Both the position numbers and the translations under genes were made by a program. The notes under the pieces were generated by a model. The model was not told where the DNA came from. It was given only the letters and a program-made list of their open reading frames with translations, and did no database searches. Below are positions 18,465 to 26,636 of a stretch of DNA of 64,000 nucleotides, piece by piece (positions within the stretch are counted from its first letter, which is position 1; each line of letters starts with the position of its first letter). The stretch lies in NCBI GenBank assembly GCA_963838735.1, contig CAWISG010000006.1, forward strand, positions 124,001-188,000, written 5' to 3'. This DNA is from Parerythrobacter_A sp963838735 (lineage in GTDB: Bacteria; Pseudomonadota; Alphaproteobacteria; Sphingomonadales; Sphingomonadaceae).

Positions 18465-19391
18465 TCAGCGCAGCAGGCGCCGTGCCTCGTCGCAATCCTG
18501 TGCCATCTGCGCCATCAATGCGTCCATCGTGTCGAACTTCGCTTCGGGCCGCAGGAAGTGGTGGAACGCGACTTCGATCTCCTGTCCGTACAAATCGCCG
18601 TCGAAATCGAAGAAATAGGGTTCGAGCAATTCCTTGGGCGGTTCGAATTGGGGGCGGATGCCGACATTGGCCGCGCCATCCAGCACTTGCCCCGTCGCCA
18701 GCACGCGCCCGGTCACGGCGTAGACGCCGTAGCGGGGGCGCAGGTAGCCTTCCAGCGACAGGTTGGCGGTGGGATAGCCGATGGTGCGTCCGCGCTTGTC
18801 GCCATGCTCAACCACGCCGCGCACAGCGAAAGGCCGCGTCAGTAACGCCGCCGCCGCCTGCGGATCGCCCTCGCGCAAGGCATCGCGGATGCGACTGGAG
18901 GACACGACAGAGTCCGCATCGCCAACCGGCGCGACGGTGCGCGCCTCGATGCCGTGCGCAGTGCCGATCTCGCGCAGCACGTCCGCATTGCCGCCGCGCG
19001 CCTTGCCGAAGGTGAAGTCCTCGCCCGTCACTACGCCGGCCACCCCGAGCCGGTCCGCCAGCAGTTCCGCCACGAAATCGTGCGCCGTCATCTGCGCCAG
19101 CGCCGCGTCGAAGTGGAACACCAGCATTGCGGTGGCCCCGGCGGCGAGATACAGGTCCTGCCGCTGTTCCAGCGTGGTCAGGCGGAACGGCGGCGTGTCG
19201 GGTTTGAAATAGCGGACCGGATGCGGATCGAAGGTCGCGACGATAACGGGCCGCCCCGTTTCCCGCGCCCAGCGGATCGCTTCGCCCGCAACGGCCTGGT
19301 GCCCGATGTGAAACCCGTCGAAATTACCGAGCGCCACAATTGCGCCGCGCAACGGCTCCGGCATTCGCTCGCGATGGTCGAGCCACCTCAT
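18465..19391 (-). CDS. ribF: Bifunctional riboflavin kinase / FAD synthetase
   Basis: Converts riboflavin to FMN and then FAD. The N-terminal adenylyltransferase has the HxGH motif in GNFDGFHIGHQAV (about residues 22-34). The C-terminal riboflavin kinase has GYPTANLSLEGYLRPRYGVY (about 205-225) and the catalytic-region DLYGQEIEVAFHHFLRPE. Its 308 residues fit the family. It is the last gene of the gpmA-purE-purK-folA-ribF run; its ATG overlaps the folA TGA. Confidence 0.96.
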   Translation of the reverse strand: MRWLDHRERMPEPLRGAIVALGNFDGFHIGHQAVAGEAIRWARETGRPVIVATFDPHPVRYFKPDTPPFRLTTLEQRQDLYLAAGATAMLVFHFDAALAQMTAHDFVAELLADRLGVAGVVTGEDFTFGKARGGNADVLREIGTAHGIEARTVAPVGDADSVVSSSRIRDALREGDPQAAAALLTRPFAVRGVVEHGDKRGRTIGYPTANLSLEGYLRPRYGVYAVTGRVLATGQVLDGAANVGIRPQFEPPKELLEPYFFDFDGDLYGQEIEVAFHHFLRPEAKFDTMDALMAQMAQDCDEARRLLR

Positions 19392-19903
19392 TGGGGAGTG
19401 GCGGCGCGGTTGCGAACCAGCGTTACGAAGGAAAAAGCGGGAGTATCGGCGTCGGCGTCGTGCCTTTCGCGGGCGACCTTGTCCCAGTCTGCGCCCAAGG
19501 GCTCCATAAAAGTATCGCCCTTATAATCCGCATGGACCTCTGTCAGTTCGATGCGCGTGGCCAGCGGACGGAAGGCCTCGAACACCGCTGCGCCCCCGAT
19601 AACCGCGACTTCGCCGCCGACAGGTTCGCCTTCGGCAGCCAGCGCCAGCGCCTCTTCGGGCGCGTGCGCGATTTCCGCGCCGGGTGCGAACCAGTCCCGC
19701 TGGCGAGTCAACACGATATGGCGGCGTTTCGGCAGCAGGCCGGGCAGGCTGTCGAACGTCTTGCGCCCCATGATCATTGGCTTGCCGAGAGTATGTGCTT
19801 TGAAGTGCTTAAGGTCCGCCGGGATGTGCCACGGAAGCGTGCCGTCGCGCCCGATGGTGCCGTTGGCGGCGCGGGCATAGACCATGACGACAATCGGCTT
19901 CAC
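19388..19903 (-). CDS. folA: Dihydrofolate reductase
   Basis: Reduces dihydrofolate to tetrahydrofolate with NADPH. Family signatures are GTIGRDGTLPWHIPADLKHF (catalytic Asp in PADLK), the NADPH-binding GKPMIMGRKTFDSLPG, and GEVAVIGGAAVFEAF. Its 171 residues are typical of the chromosomal enzyme. The start is a GTG (GTG-AAG-CCG) overlapping the purK stop as GTGA, and its own TGA overlaps the ribF ATG. Confidence 0.96.
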   Translation of the reverse strand: MKPIVVMVYARAANGTIGRDGTLPWHIPADLKHFKAHTLGKPMIMGRKTFDSLPGLLPKRRHIVLTRQRDWFAPGAEIAHAPEEALALAAEGEPVGGEVAVIGGAAVFEAFRPLATRIELTEVHADYKGDTFMEPLGADWDKVARERHDADADTPAFSFVTLVRNRAATPQ

Positions 19904-20982
19904 GATGTTTCCCGTGAAACATTTACCCGCGTCACATGCCCCATCTTGCGTCCGTTGCGCGCAGTGCCTTTGCCATACAGGTGCAGGTGCGCGGCAGGGT
20001 CGGCGAGATGGCCAAACGCCTGGTGCGCGGCGCGCCCGACGATATTACGCATCTCGATGGTTTCATGCCGCGTCGCCGTATCGCCCAGCGGCAGGCCGCA
20101 AATCGCGCGGATATGGTTTTCGAACTGGCTGGTGATGGCCCCCTCGATGGTCCAGTGCCCCGAATTGTGCACGCGTGGTGCCATCTCGTTGAACACCGGC
20201 CCCTGCGATGTGGCAAAAAATTCGAGCGTCAGCACACCGACATATTTAAGCGCGTCCGACACCTGCCGCGCCAGCTCGCGCGCTTCCTCGACCTGTTCCG
20301 TCACGCGGCGGTGTGGCGGTAATACCGAGGTGGCGAGCATTCCGTCCTCGTGCCGGTTTTGCGGGCTGTCCCAGAACCGGATGTCGCCATCGCGCCCGCG
20401 TACGAGAATCACCGAAAACTCCGCGTCGAACTCGATTAGCGCTTCATACACGCAGTCGCCGCCGGACAGGCTCAGCCCCTCGGCTTCGCGCGCATCGCGC
20501 ACGCGCCACTGGCCCTTGCCGTCATAGCCGTCGCGCCGCGTTTTCAGGATACCGGGCGTGCCGATACGGTCCAAAGCATCCATAAGGTCTGCGCGCATCG
20601 CAACACCGGCATGGCGCGCAGTCTGCCCGCCAAGGCTGGTGACGAATCGTTTTTCCGCCAGCCGGTCCTGCGCGGTTTCCAACGCGAGGGGCGGGGCGGC
20701 AAGCCGCCCTTCGAGCAGGGCTAGCGCGGATACCGGCACATTCTCGAATTCCCACGTCACCACGTCGCACGCCTTGGCGAAGGTCGCCATCGCGGAGGGG
20801 TCGTCCCATGCACCGATGACGTAATCCGCACAGACATTGGCGCAGGCGCTTTGCCGATCGGGGGCATAGGCAATGCAGCGATAGCCCAGCTGCGCCGCTG
20901 CCAGCGCCAGCATGCGGCCCAGCTGGCCGCCGCCCAGGATGCCGATGGTGGAGCCGGGCTCGAAAGGTGCGGACGCGCTCAT
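19900..20982 (-). CDS. purK: 5-(carboxyamino)imidazole ribonucleotide synthase
   Basis: ATP-grasp enzyme that carboxylates AIR to N5-CAIR in purine synthesis. The 360 residues start MSASAPFEPGSTIGILGGGQ, where GGGQLGRM is the family N-terminus. The ATP-grasp core includes GILKTRRDGYDGKGQWRV, EFDAEFSVILVRGRDG and EMAPRVHNSGHWTIEGAITS. The ATG overlaps the purE TGA (ATGA). The open frame continues 45 bases upstream into purE and was not used. Confidence 0.96.
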   Translation of the reverse strand: MSASAPFEPGSTIGILGGGQLGRMLALAAAQLGYRCIAYAPDRQSACANVCADYVIGAWDDPSAMATFAKACDVVTWEFENVPVSALALLEGRLAAPPLALETAQDRLAEKRFVTSLGGQTARHAGVAMRADLMDALDRIGTPGILKTRRDGYDGKGQWRVRDAREAEGLSLSGGDCVYEALIEFDAEFSVILVRGRDGDIRFWDSPQNRHEDGMLATSVLPPHRRVTEQVEEARELARQVSDALKYVGVLTLEFFATSQGPVFNEMAPRVHNSGHWTIEGAITSQFENHIRAICGLPLGDTATRHETIEMRNIVGRAAHQAFGHLADPAAHLHLYGKGTARNGRKMGHVTRVNVSRETS

Positions 20983-21476
20983 TCGGTCGGTTTCAGCGCC
21001 ACGGCATCGCCGCGTGCCGCACGCCATGCTATCAGCCGCTGTTCCAGCGCGCTGTCGGACAGGGCAAGGATGGCGGCGGCATAAAGCCCGGCATTCGTCG
21101 CGCCCGCTTCTCCGATGGCAAAGGTGGCGGTCGGCACACCGGCGGGCATCTGGACGATGGACAGCAGGCTGTCCTGGCCGTTCAGCACCTTGGACTGCAC
21201 CGGCACGCCCAGCACCGGCAAATGTGTCAGCGCGGACAGCATTCCGGGCAAATGCGCCGCCCCGCCCGCGCCCGCGATTATGAGCCTGAAGCCGTCCGCC
21301 GCTGCGCCCTTGCCGAAAGCTACCATGCGGTCGGGCGTGCGATGGGCAGAAACGATCCGCGCATCATGGGCAACGCCCAGCTCGTCCAGCACGGTCGCCG
21401 CATGCGCCATTGTCGGCCAGTCGGACTGGCTGCCCATGACAATCGCGACGGGTGGAGTGGCAGCGGAATCAACCAT
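20979..21476 (-). CDS. purE: N5-carboxyaminoimidazole ribonucleotide mutase
   Basis: Rearranges the N5-CAIR made by PurK to CAIR. The 165-residue class I PurE contains VAIVMGSQSDWPTM-type residues near 10-23, DARIVSAHRTPDRM (catalytic His) and IIAGAGGAAHLPGM. It overlaps the gpmA stop by 8 bases and is followed by purK, so substrate and product enzymes are translationally coupled. Confidence 0.97.
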   Translation of the reverse strand: MVDSAATPPVAIVMGSQSDWPTMAHAATVLDELGVAHDARIVSAHRTPDRMVAFGKGAAADGFRLIIAGAGGAAHLPGMLSALTHLPVLGVPVQSKVLNGQDSLLSIVQMPAGVPTATFAIGEAGATNAGLYAAAILALSDSALEQRLIAWRAARGDAVALKPTE

Positions 21477-22155
21477 CTTTCAGGTAATACCGTTCGCCCG
21501 CTTTCATCGCATCGTCGAATTCGTAGATGATCGGCTGGCCGGTGGGGATTTCGAGGCCGGTGATGTCCTCGTCCGAAATACCCGACAGATGCTTCACCAA
21601 AGCGCGCAGCGAATTGCCGTGCGCGGAAATGATCACCGTCTCGCCGCTTTGCAGCACGGGCACGATGGCAGATCGCCAGTAGGGCAGCACCCGCTCGATG
21701 GTCAGCTTCAGGCTCTCGGCAACGGGAATATCGATCCCCGCATAGCGCGGATCGTCCGCCATGTCGTATTCATGCCCAGCGTCCATCGCCGGGGGCGGGG
21801 TATCGAAACTTCGGCGCCAGACATGCACTTGCTCGTCGCCGTGCCGGTCGCGCGTTTCCTGCTTGTCGAGCCCGGTCAGCCCGCCATAATGCCGCTCGTT
21901 CAGTCGCCAGTCCTTGGTTTCGGGTATCCACAGCCGCCCCGCCTCGGCGAGCGCCAGATGCAGCGTGCGGATTGCGCGGGTCTGCATTGAGGTGAAGGCG
22001 CGGGTCGGCAGGATATCGCGCGCTTTCAGCAAGGCCCCCGCCTCGCGCGCTTCGGTCACGCCCTGTTCGGTTAGGTCGACATCCCACCAGCCGGTGAAGC
22101 GGTTTTCCAGATTCCACCGGCTCTGCCCGTGGCGCACGAGAATGAGGGTAGGGAT
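21469..22155 (-). CDS. gpmA: 2,3-bisphosphoglycerate-dependent phosphoglycerate mutase, apparent ATC start
   Basis: Interconverts 3- and 2-phosphoglycerate in glycolysis. The family residues are all present: LVRHGQSRWN (phosphohistidine), FTGWWDVDLTEQG, LNERHYGGLTGLDKQET and VIISAHGNSLRALVKHLSG. Relatives begin MPTL-LVRHGQS. Here the codon aligned with that Met is ATC (22153-22155), placed 9 bases after a strong GGAAGG (22165-22170). The nearest in-frame ATGs, at 22200 and 22197, would add 14-15 residues and lack such a site. I place the start at the ATC. First gene of the purine/folate/flavin run. Confidence 0.9.
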   Translation of the reverse strand: MPTLILVRHGQSRWNLENRFTGWWDVDLTEQGVTEAREAGALLKARDILPTRAFTSMQTRAIRTLHLALAEAGRLWIPETKDWRLNERHYGGLTGLDKQETRDRHGDEQVHVWRRSFDTPPPAMDAGHEYDMADDPRYAGIDIPVAESLKLTIERVLPYWRSAIVPVLQSGETVIISAHGNSLRALVKHLSGISDEDITGLEIPTGQPIIYEFDDAMKAGERYYLKDG

Positions 22156-22247
22156 AGTTCGCTTCCTTCCAGTCCATCGCCTGATCTGTCCGCACATCAT
22201 TACCGCGCGCGGGTGCGGTGGCAAAGCCCCAGCTTACCGCGCGCCGG

Positions 22248-22275
22248 TGCGATGTTCGCCCTTGATCCAGCGGAC
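22248..22275 (-). pseudogene. Duplicated fragment of the 3' end of glpX
   Basis: Twenty-eight bases match 22345-22372, the last codons of glpX, with three differences. On the minus strand the copy reads VRWIKGEHR, then runs into unrelated codons (TGAR and a TAA at 22238-22240). It lies just downstream of the real glpX stop. It looks like a remnant of a tandem duplication or of a lost second copy of the gene end. Confidence 0.55.
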
Positions 22276-22336
22276 GTTTCGATTTTTAGTGCGCAGGACC
22301 ATTGGGATTAGCAGAGCGGCAACGCTTATCCGCAAA

Positions 22337-23326
22337 TTATTCTATGCGATGCTCGCCCTTGATCCAGCGCACCGTGCCGGAGGAGGAGCGCATCACAACG
22401 CTTTCGGTCGTCATCCTGCCGCCGCGCAGCCGCTTCACACCGCTGAGCAGCGAACCATCGGTGACGCCGGTGGCGGCGAAGATGCAGTCGCCTTTCGCGA
22501 GGTCCTGGAGTGTGTAGATGCGGTCGAAATCGGTGATTCCGAGCCGCTTGGCACGTCCGCGTTCGTCATCGTTGCGGAAGATCAGCCGGCCATTCATCTG
22601 CCCCCCGACGCAGCGCAATGCCGCTGCTGCCAGCACGCCTTCGGGCGCACCGCCCTGGCCGAAATAGATGTCGATCGTGGTGTCGGGGTCGGTCGTGGCG
22701 ATAACGCCTGCTACATCGCCATCGCCGATCAGCACCACGCCGCAGCCGATGCCACGCAATTCCGCGATGATATCGGCATGACGCGGCCGGTCGAGTACGC
22801 AGGCGATGATGTCGCCGGGCTCCACGCCCTTTGCCTTTGCCAGCGCGGTCACGTTTTCGGTGACGCTGCGGTCCAGCCCGATCACGTCCGCCGGATAGCC
22901 CGGTCCGCAGGCGATCTTATCCATATAGGTGTCGGGCGCGTTCAGCAGACCGCCCTTTTCCGATGCCGCCAGCACGGCAAGCGCGTTAGCCCCGGCCTTT
23001 GCGGTAATCGTGGTACCTTCCAGCGGATCAAGCGCGATATCGATCTTCGGTCCCTTTTCGGGCGCGCCGCCCACTTTCTCGCCGATATACAGCATGGGCG
23101 CCTCGTCCCGCTCGCCTTCGCCAATTACCACGGTGCCGTCCATGTAAAGCGAATCGAACGCTTTGCGCATTGCTTCGACGGCGGCGGCGTCGGCGGCCTT
23201 CTCGTCGCCACGTCCGACCAGTTTCGACGCCGCGATGGCCGCCGCTTCGGTCACTCGCACCATTTCAAGCACCAGCACCCGGTCGAGCGGGTTATCGGCG
23301 TCGTTGTTCGACTGGGCTTCTGACAT
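22337..23326 (-). CDS. glpX: Class II fructose-1,6-bisphosphatase (GlpX)
   Basis: Gluconeogenic phosphatase. The 329-residue protein starts MSEAQSNNDADNPLDRVLVL. It contains the class II signatures GTVVIGEGERDEAPMLYIGE, DIALDPLEGTTITAK (metal and substrate binding) and IATTDPDTTIDIYFGQGGAPEG. Its C-terminus is VRWIKGEHRIE. The frame is open 66 bases upstream, but similarity begins at the chosen ATG. It lies downstream of hom, with an opposite-strand gene between them. Confidence 0.96.
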   Translation of the reverse strand: MSEAQSNNDADNPLDRVLVLEMVRVTEAAAIAASKLVGRGDEKAADAAAVEAMRKAFDSLYMDGTVVIGEGERDEAPMLYIGEKVGGAPEKGPKIDIALDPLEGTTITAKAGANALAVLAASEKGGLLNAPDTYMDKIACGPGYPADVIGLDRSVTENVTALAKAKGVEPGDIIACVLDRPRHADIIAELRGIGCGVVLIGDGDVAGVIATTDPDTTIDIYFGQGGAPEGVLAAAALRCVGGQMNGRLIFRNDDERGRAKRLGITDFDRIYTLQDLAKGDCIFAATGVTDGSLLSGVKRLRGGRMTTESVVMRSSSGTVRWIKGEHRIE

Positions 23327-23471
23327 GCGGCAGGGTCTTTCGGGCTGGCAGGAAAACACGCGTTCCGCGCGCTTAACTGCACCGCCCCGCACTGTCGAGA
23401 CCGCAGCGGTTCATCAAGAATTCACGGCCGTGCGCACGATTCGACTTGGAGACGGCGGGAGAGTTAAGGCG

Positions 23472-23993
23472 ATGATACAGTTATATCGGGCAGGGCTTGC
23501 TACGCTCGTCTTCGCAATTGTTGCACCCGCCACAGCGCAGGACTCATTCAGCGATGTCACCGCACGGACGGCTGAAGAAGCCATCGCGGAAGGCCGTGCT
23601 GCTTACGATGCGCAACCGCGCGAACCCGAATGCGGGGAAATCGAAGGCGATGCGATCGTCATCTGCGCGCCCGCACCCGAAGACCCGGACAGATATCGCC
23701 TGCGAACGAAGGAAGAAGCTGAAGACGACTATGCGCGTCGCACCATGAACAAGGGCAACCCGCAAGGCCCCGATCCATGCGGTCCGATGTGCGGGATATT
23801 TAAGGGCGAACCAACCGCGGGCGGGTTTTGCGGACTGAACCGGTGTCCGCCGCCGCCCGCGATCTTCGTTGACGTGACCGCTTTGCCGCAAGCGCCGCCG
23901 GGGTCGGATGCGGACCGTATCGCGCGCGGGCTGCCGCCGCTGGGCCGCGATGCGCCACGGCGCGAGGATCCGGCGCTGGTGCCTGCGGATTAG
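23472..23993 (+). CDS. Secreted Cys- and Pro-rich protein of unknown function
   Basis: A 173-residue protein that I do not assign to a named family. It has a clear signal peptide (about residues 1-22: MIQLYRAGLATLVFAIVAPA, then TAQ) and an acidic Ala/Glu region. A CGEIEGDAIVICAPAPEDPD-YRLRT segment follows; its I-V-x-C...YRL pattern resembles short secreted proteins common in Sphingomonadales. A Cys-rich patch comes next (CGPMCGIFKGEPTAGGFCGL, then NRCPPPP), and the end is Pro-rich. Six Cys in the mature part suggest disulfides. It is alone on the plus strand between hom and glpX and shares a TTAG stop overlap with hom. Confidence 0.7.
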   Translation: MIQLYRAGLATLVFAIVAPATAQDSFSDVTARTAEEAIAEGRAAYDAQPREPECGEIEGDAIVICAPAPEDPDRYRLRTKEEAEDDYARRTMNKGNPQGPDPCGPMCGIFKGEPTAGGFCGLNRCPPPPAIFVDVTALPQAPPGSDADRIARGLPPLGRDAPRREDPALVPAD

Positions 23994-25318
23994 TCCTCGA
24001 CCAGCTGCATGACCAGCGGCGGCGCGGTCAGACTGTCCGATTCGGCCAGCAGTTCCACCGCGCGGGCAACGCAACGCTGCGGCCCGTCATGCGTCACCAT
24101 CGCCACCAGCACTTCGCCGCCGTCGCTGGCGCGGCCGTGCTGGATCAGGCTTTCGATAGACACCGCCGCATCGCGCATCGCCGCCGTCAGTTCCGCCAGC
24201 ACGCCGGGCCGGTCCGCGACCGAGAAGCGGATATAGGTCTGGCCCGTATGATGCCCGGCATCGGCCACCGGCAGCGTGTCCAGCGCATCGACCGGTATCG
24301 AAAAAGCCGGTCCCCGGTCTCCGCGCGCAATGTCGATCAGGTCAGCGACGACCGCGCTTGCCGTTGGCCCGTCGCCCGCGCCCGCGCCCTGGAACAACAG
24401 CCGTCCGGAGAAATTGCCTTGCGCCACAACCGCATTGGTCGCGCCGGTGATATGCGCAAGAGGATGCGATTTGGGCACCAGGCAGGGGCGCACCTGCTGC
24501 AGCAATGCGCGGTCCGCGCCGTCCTGCGACCGGTCGATTTCCGCCGTTCCCACCAGCCTGACGACATAGCCCAGCACATCGGCCTGCGCGATATCGGCGG
24601 CGCGCACCTGGCTGATACCTTCGCAAGCGACATGGTCGAAATCCAGCGCGCTGCCGAAGGCGATGCTGGCCAGGATTGCCAGCTTGTGTGCGGCGTCGAC
24701 ACCCTCGATATCGAAGGTGGGGTCGGCTTCGGCATACCCCAAGCGCTGCGCCTCGGCCAACGTCGCGGTAAAGTCGGCGCCGGTGCTTTCCATCGTCGAC
24801 AGGATATAATTGGCGGTGCCGTTCAGGACGCCATACACGGTGTCGATGCCGTTGGCCGCCGCCCCTTCGCGCAGGCCCTTCACCACCGGAATGCCGCCGG
24901 CCACAGCCGCTTCGAATTTAAGCGCCACGCCTTTGTCTTGCGCAATTCGGGCCAGTTCCATGCCATGATGGGCGACCATCGCCTTATTGGCGGTGACAAA
25001 ATGCTTCTCAGCAGCCAGCGTCTTGCGCGCCAGTGTCAGCGCCGGTCCATCCACGCCGCCGACCAGCTCGACCACGATATCCACATCGTCGCGCGCAGCC
25101 ATCGCTGTCATGTCGTCTTCCCAAGCAAAGGTGGAAAGGTCCACGCCCCGGTCGCGCGCCCGGTCGCGTGCACTCACCGCCGTCACCTCTATCGTCCGTC
25201 CCGCGCGCGCGCTGACCAGCGCCGCATTGGTATCGAGCAGGCGGATTGCGCCAATGCCGACGGTGCCGAGTCCGGCGATGGCAATCCGCAAGGGAGGATG
25301 CTTTTTAGAAGATGTCAT
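23990..25318 (-). CDS. hom: Homoserine dehydrogenase
   Basis: Reduces aspartate semialdehyde to homoserine for Met and Thr synthesis. The 442-residue protein has a Rossmann motif GLGTVGIGAIRLL (about residues 16-28). Catalytic-domain signatures are TANKAMVAHHG, AAVAGGIPVVKGLREG, GVLNGTANYILSTME and the DPTFDIEGVDAAHKLAIL substrate motif. A C-terminal ACT domain (RFSVADRPGVLAELTAAM) probably gives feedback control by threonine. The start is the ATG of MTSSKKHPPLRIAIAGLG; the open frame extends upstream without family similarity. Confidence 0.96.
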   Translation of the reverse strand: MTSSKKHPPLRIAIAGLGTVGIGAIRLLDTNAALVSARAGRTIEVTAVSARDRARDRGVDLSTFAWEDDMTAMAARDDVDIVVELVGGVDGPALTLARKTLAAEKHFVTANKAMVAHHGMELARIAQDKGVALKFEAAVAGGIPVVKGLREGAAANGIDTVYGVLNGTANYILSTMESTGADFTATLAEAQRLGYAEADPTFDIEGVDAAHKLAILASIAFGSALDFDHVACEGISQVRAADIAQADVLGYVVRLVGTAEIDRSQDGADRALLQQVRPCLVPKSHPLAHITGATNAVVAQGNFSGRLLFQGAGAGDGPTASAVVADLIDIARGDRGPAFSIPVDALDTLPVADAGHHTGQTYIRFSVADRPGVLAELTAAMRDAAVSIESLIQHGRASDGGEVLVAMVTHDGPQRCVARAVELLAESDSLTAPPLVMQLVED

Positions 25319-25377
25319 GGCGCGCTGGGTAGCGACGCGCGAGCCGGAAGGGAATCCGCTTCCGCAATTGCGGCGTA

Positions 25378-26250
25378 CTAGCTGCCGAACAGCCGCCGCG
25401 TGCGTGCACACGGCCCCAGCTCCGCCTGTACGAAGCGATAGTCCGCCGTTGCGCGCGCCCGGTCTGCTGGCGCGACAGAAAGATAGGCGCTGTCCGGCAA
25501 TTGTGCAGGCAGGAAGCAGGCGAGCCGGTACCATTCCAGCGTACCGGGCTGCGGCGCGGTGGCGGACTGGTCCACAATCTCCGCCCAGGACACACCCCAT
25601 TGCGCGGGTGCGCCCGGCCGACGGGTCACTGTGATCGAGGCTGGCGCGCCGTCCTGTGTATCGAGAAACAGCTGTGTTTCCGATTCGCCCGTGACCGTGC
25701 CGGCAATCGACAGCACGTCACGCACGCCGGTAACTTGAGGCGGTGCATCGACGGCAACCGATTCTCGCAGGATATCGCGCACCCGACGCTCCAGCGATGC
25801 GGACCAGGCCAGCTGCGAATCGGGTGCGACCAGTTGCAGCGTGCCGGGCGAACCGGCGACTGGCTGAGCAAACAGCAGGACGGGCGTTTTCTTCAGTTTC
25901 GGCGCACGCCCGCGGGTATCTCGCGGCAGATCGACAAGGTAGCGCAGCGATTCGCCCAGCGGCGCAGACCCTGCCAGAAGGGCGACTGTTTCGGCCTCAA
26001 GATAGAGCCGTGCAGTCGAAGCAGGGATGCCGGGCGCACGTTCGGGGGACACTTCCGCCTGTTTGCGGACCGTAGCGTGAACCACGAGGGTGGACCGATC
26101 GACCAACCCGGCAAGATCGGCATAGGTCGGAACCGATTGTTCCTGCGCGATTGCCGATTGGGCGGTAGATTGCGTGGTCAACGTCGCGTTGACGCAGAGC
26201 AGGGCAAAAACCGCGAGCAGCCGGTGCTTGGAGGGGGCGTGGTGCATCAT
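25378..26250 (-). CDS. Exported protein of unknown function
   Basis: A 290-residue protein not recognised as a known family. The N-terminus looks like a signal peptide (HRLLAVFALLCVNATLTT, about residues 9-26). The mature part is mostly beta-rich with short hydrophobic strands (SLRYLVDLPRD, TPVLLFAQPV) and ends in a Cys-containing region (WYRLACFLPAQLP and LGPCARTRRLFGS). Two well-separated Cys could form one disulfide. It sits 59 bases upstream of hom on the same strand and may share its transcript. Codon use matches the neighbours. Confidence 0.65.
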   Translation of the reverse strand: MMHHAPSKHRLLAVFALLCVNATLTTQSTAQSAIAQEQSVPTYADLAGLVDRSTLVVHATVRKQAEVSPERAPGIPASTARLYLEAETVALLAGSAPLGESLRYLVDLPRDTRGRAPKLKKTPVLLFAQPVAGSPGTLQLVAPDSQLAWSASLERRVRDILRESVAVDAPPQVTGVRDVLSIAGTVTGESETQLFLDTQDGAPASITVTRRPGAPAQWGVSWAEIVDQSATAPQPGTLEWYRLACFLPAQLPDSAYLSVAPADRARATADYRFVQAELGPCARTRRLFGS

Positions 26251-26393
26251 ATCCTTATCCTATCAAGCGCCGATGAATACCAGTCGAACATTGCGAACCC
26301 GCCATTCAGTTTACCTTCGCAGGATTGTTGCGCGAATGGGGGTAGGAGCATTGCAGACAAGCGGTTTTGCTGCACCGCAACATCATTTTTGCC

Positions 26394-26438
26394 GACAAAG
26401 CGTTTGTCAGCCAAGGCACTGCGGGTTAAGACCTTGGC
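26394..26438. promoter_or_regulatory. Two dyads in the 390-base region upstream of tonB
   Basis: GACAAA-GCG-TTTGTC (26394-26408) and GCCAAGG-15 bases-CCTTGGC (26410-26438) lie back to back in the long space 26251-26636 between the divergent exported-protein gene and tonB. They are candidate operators, for example for iron-responsive control of the TonB system, but neither matches a classical Fur box that I can recognise. No gene is supported in 26251-26636. Confidence 0.25.
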
Positions 26439-26636
26439 AAGGAACGGGGCCGGTCGCTGGCTTTGTTTCTTGTGATGAGGGTCGGGGAATTGTCGTTTGA
26501 CGATGAATGGGGCGCACATATGCGTCCAGCTTCCCGCGCCGACAAAGTTGGATTTTCGATACCGGCAAGAATGCCGCGATCGGGAATGAATTGCCGGGTC
26601 GCGATCCGGCGCTGAACGATGGAGTGATGCGACTGA

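Noticed and set aside
17046..18845. 599-codon plus-strand frame antisense to ileS, EcsC and part of ribF
   Set aside because: It crosses three real genes and their gaps and has no ribosome site or protein-like domains; a GC-rich shadow.
21914..23323. 469-codon plus-strand frame across gpmA and glpX
   Set aside because: It is antisense to two conserved enzymes and lacks any recognisable motif.
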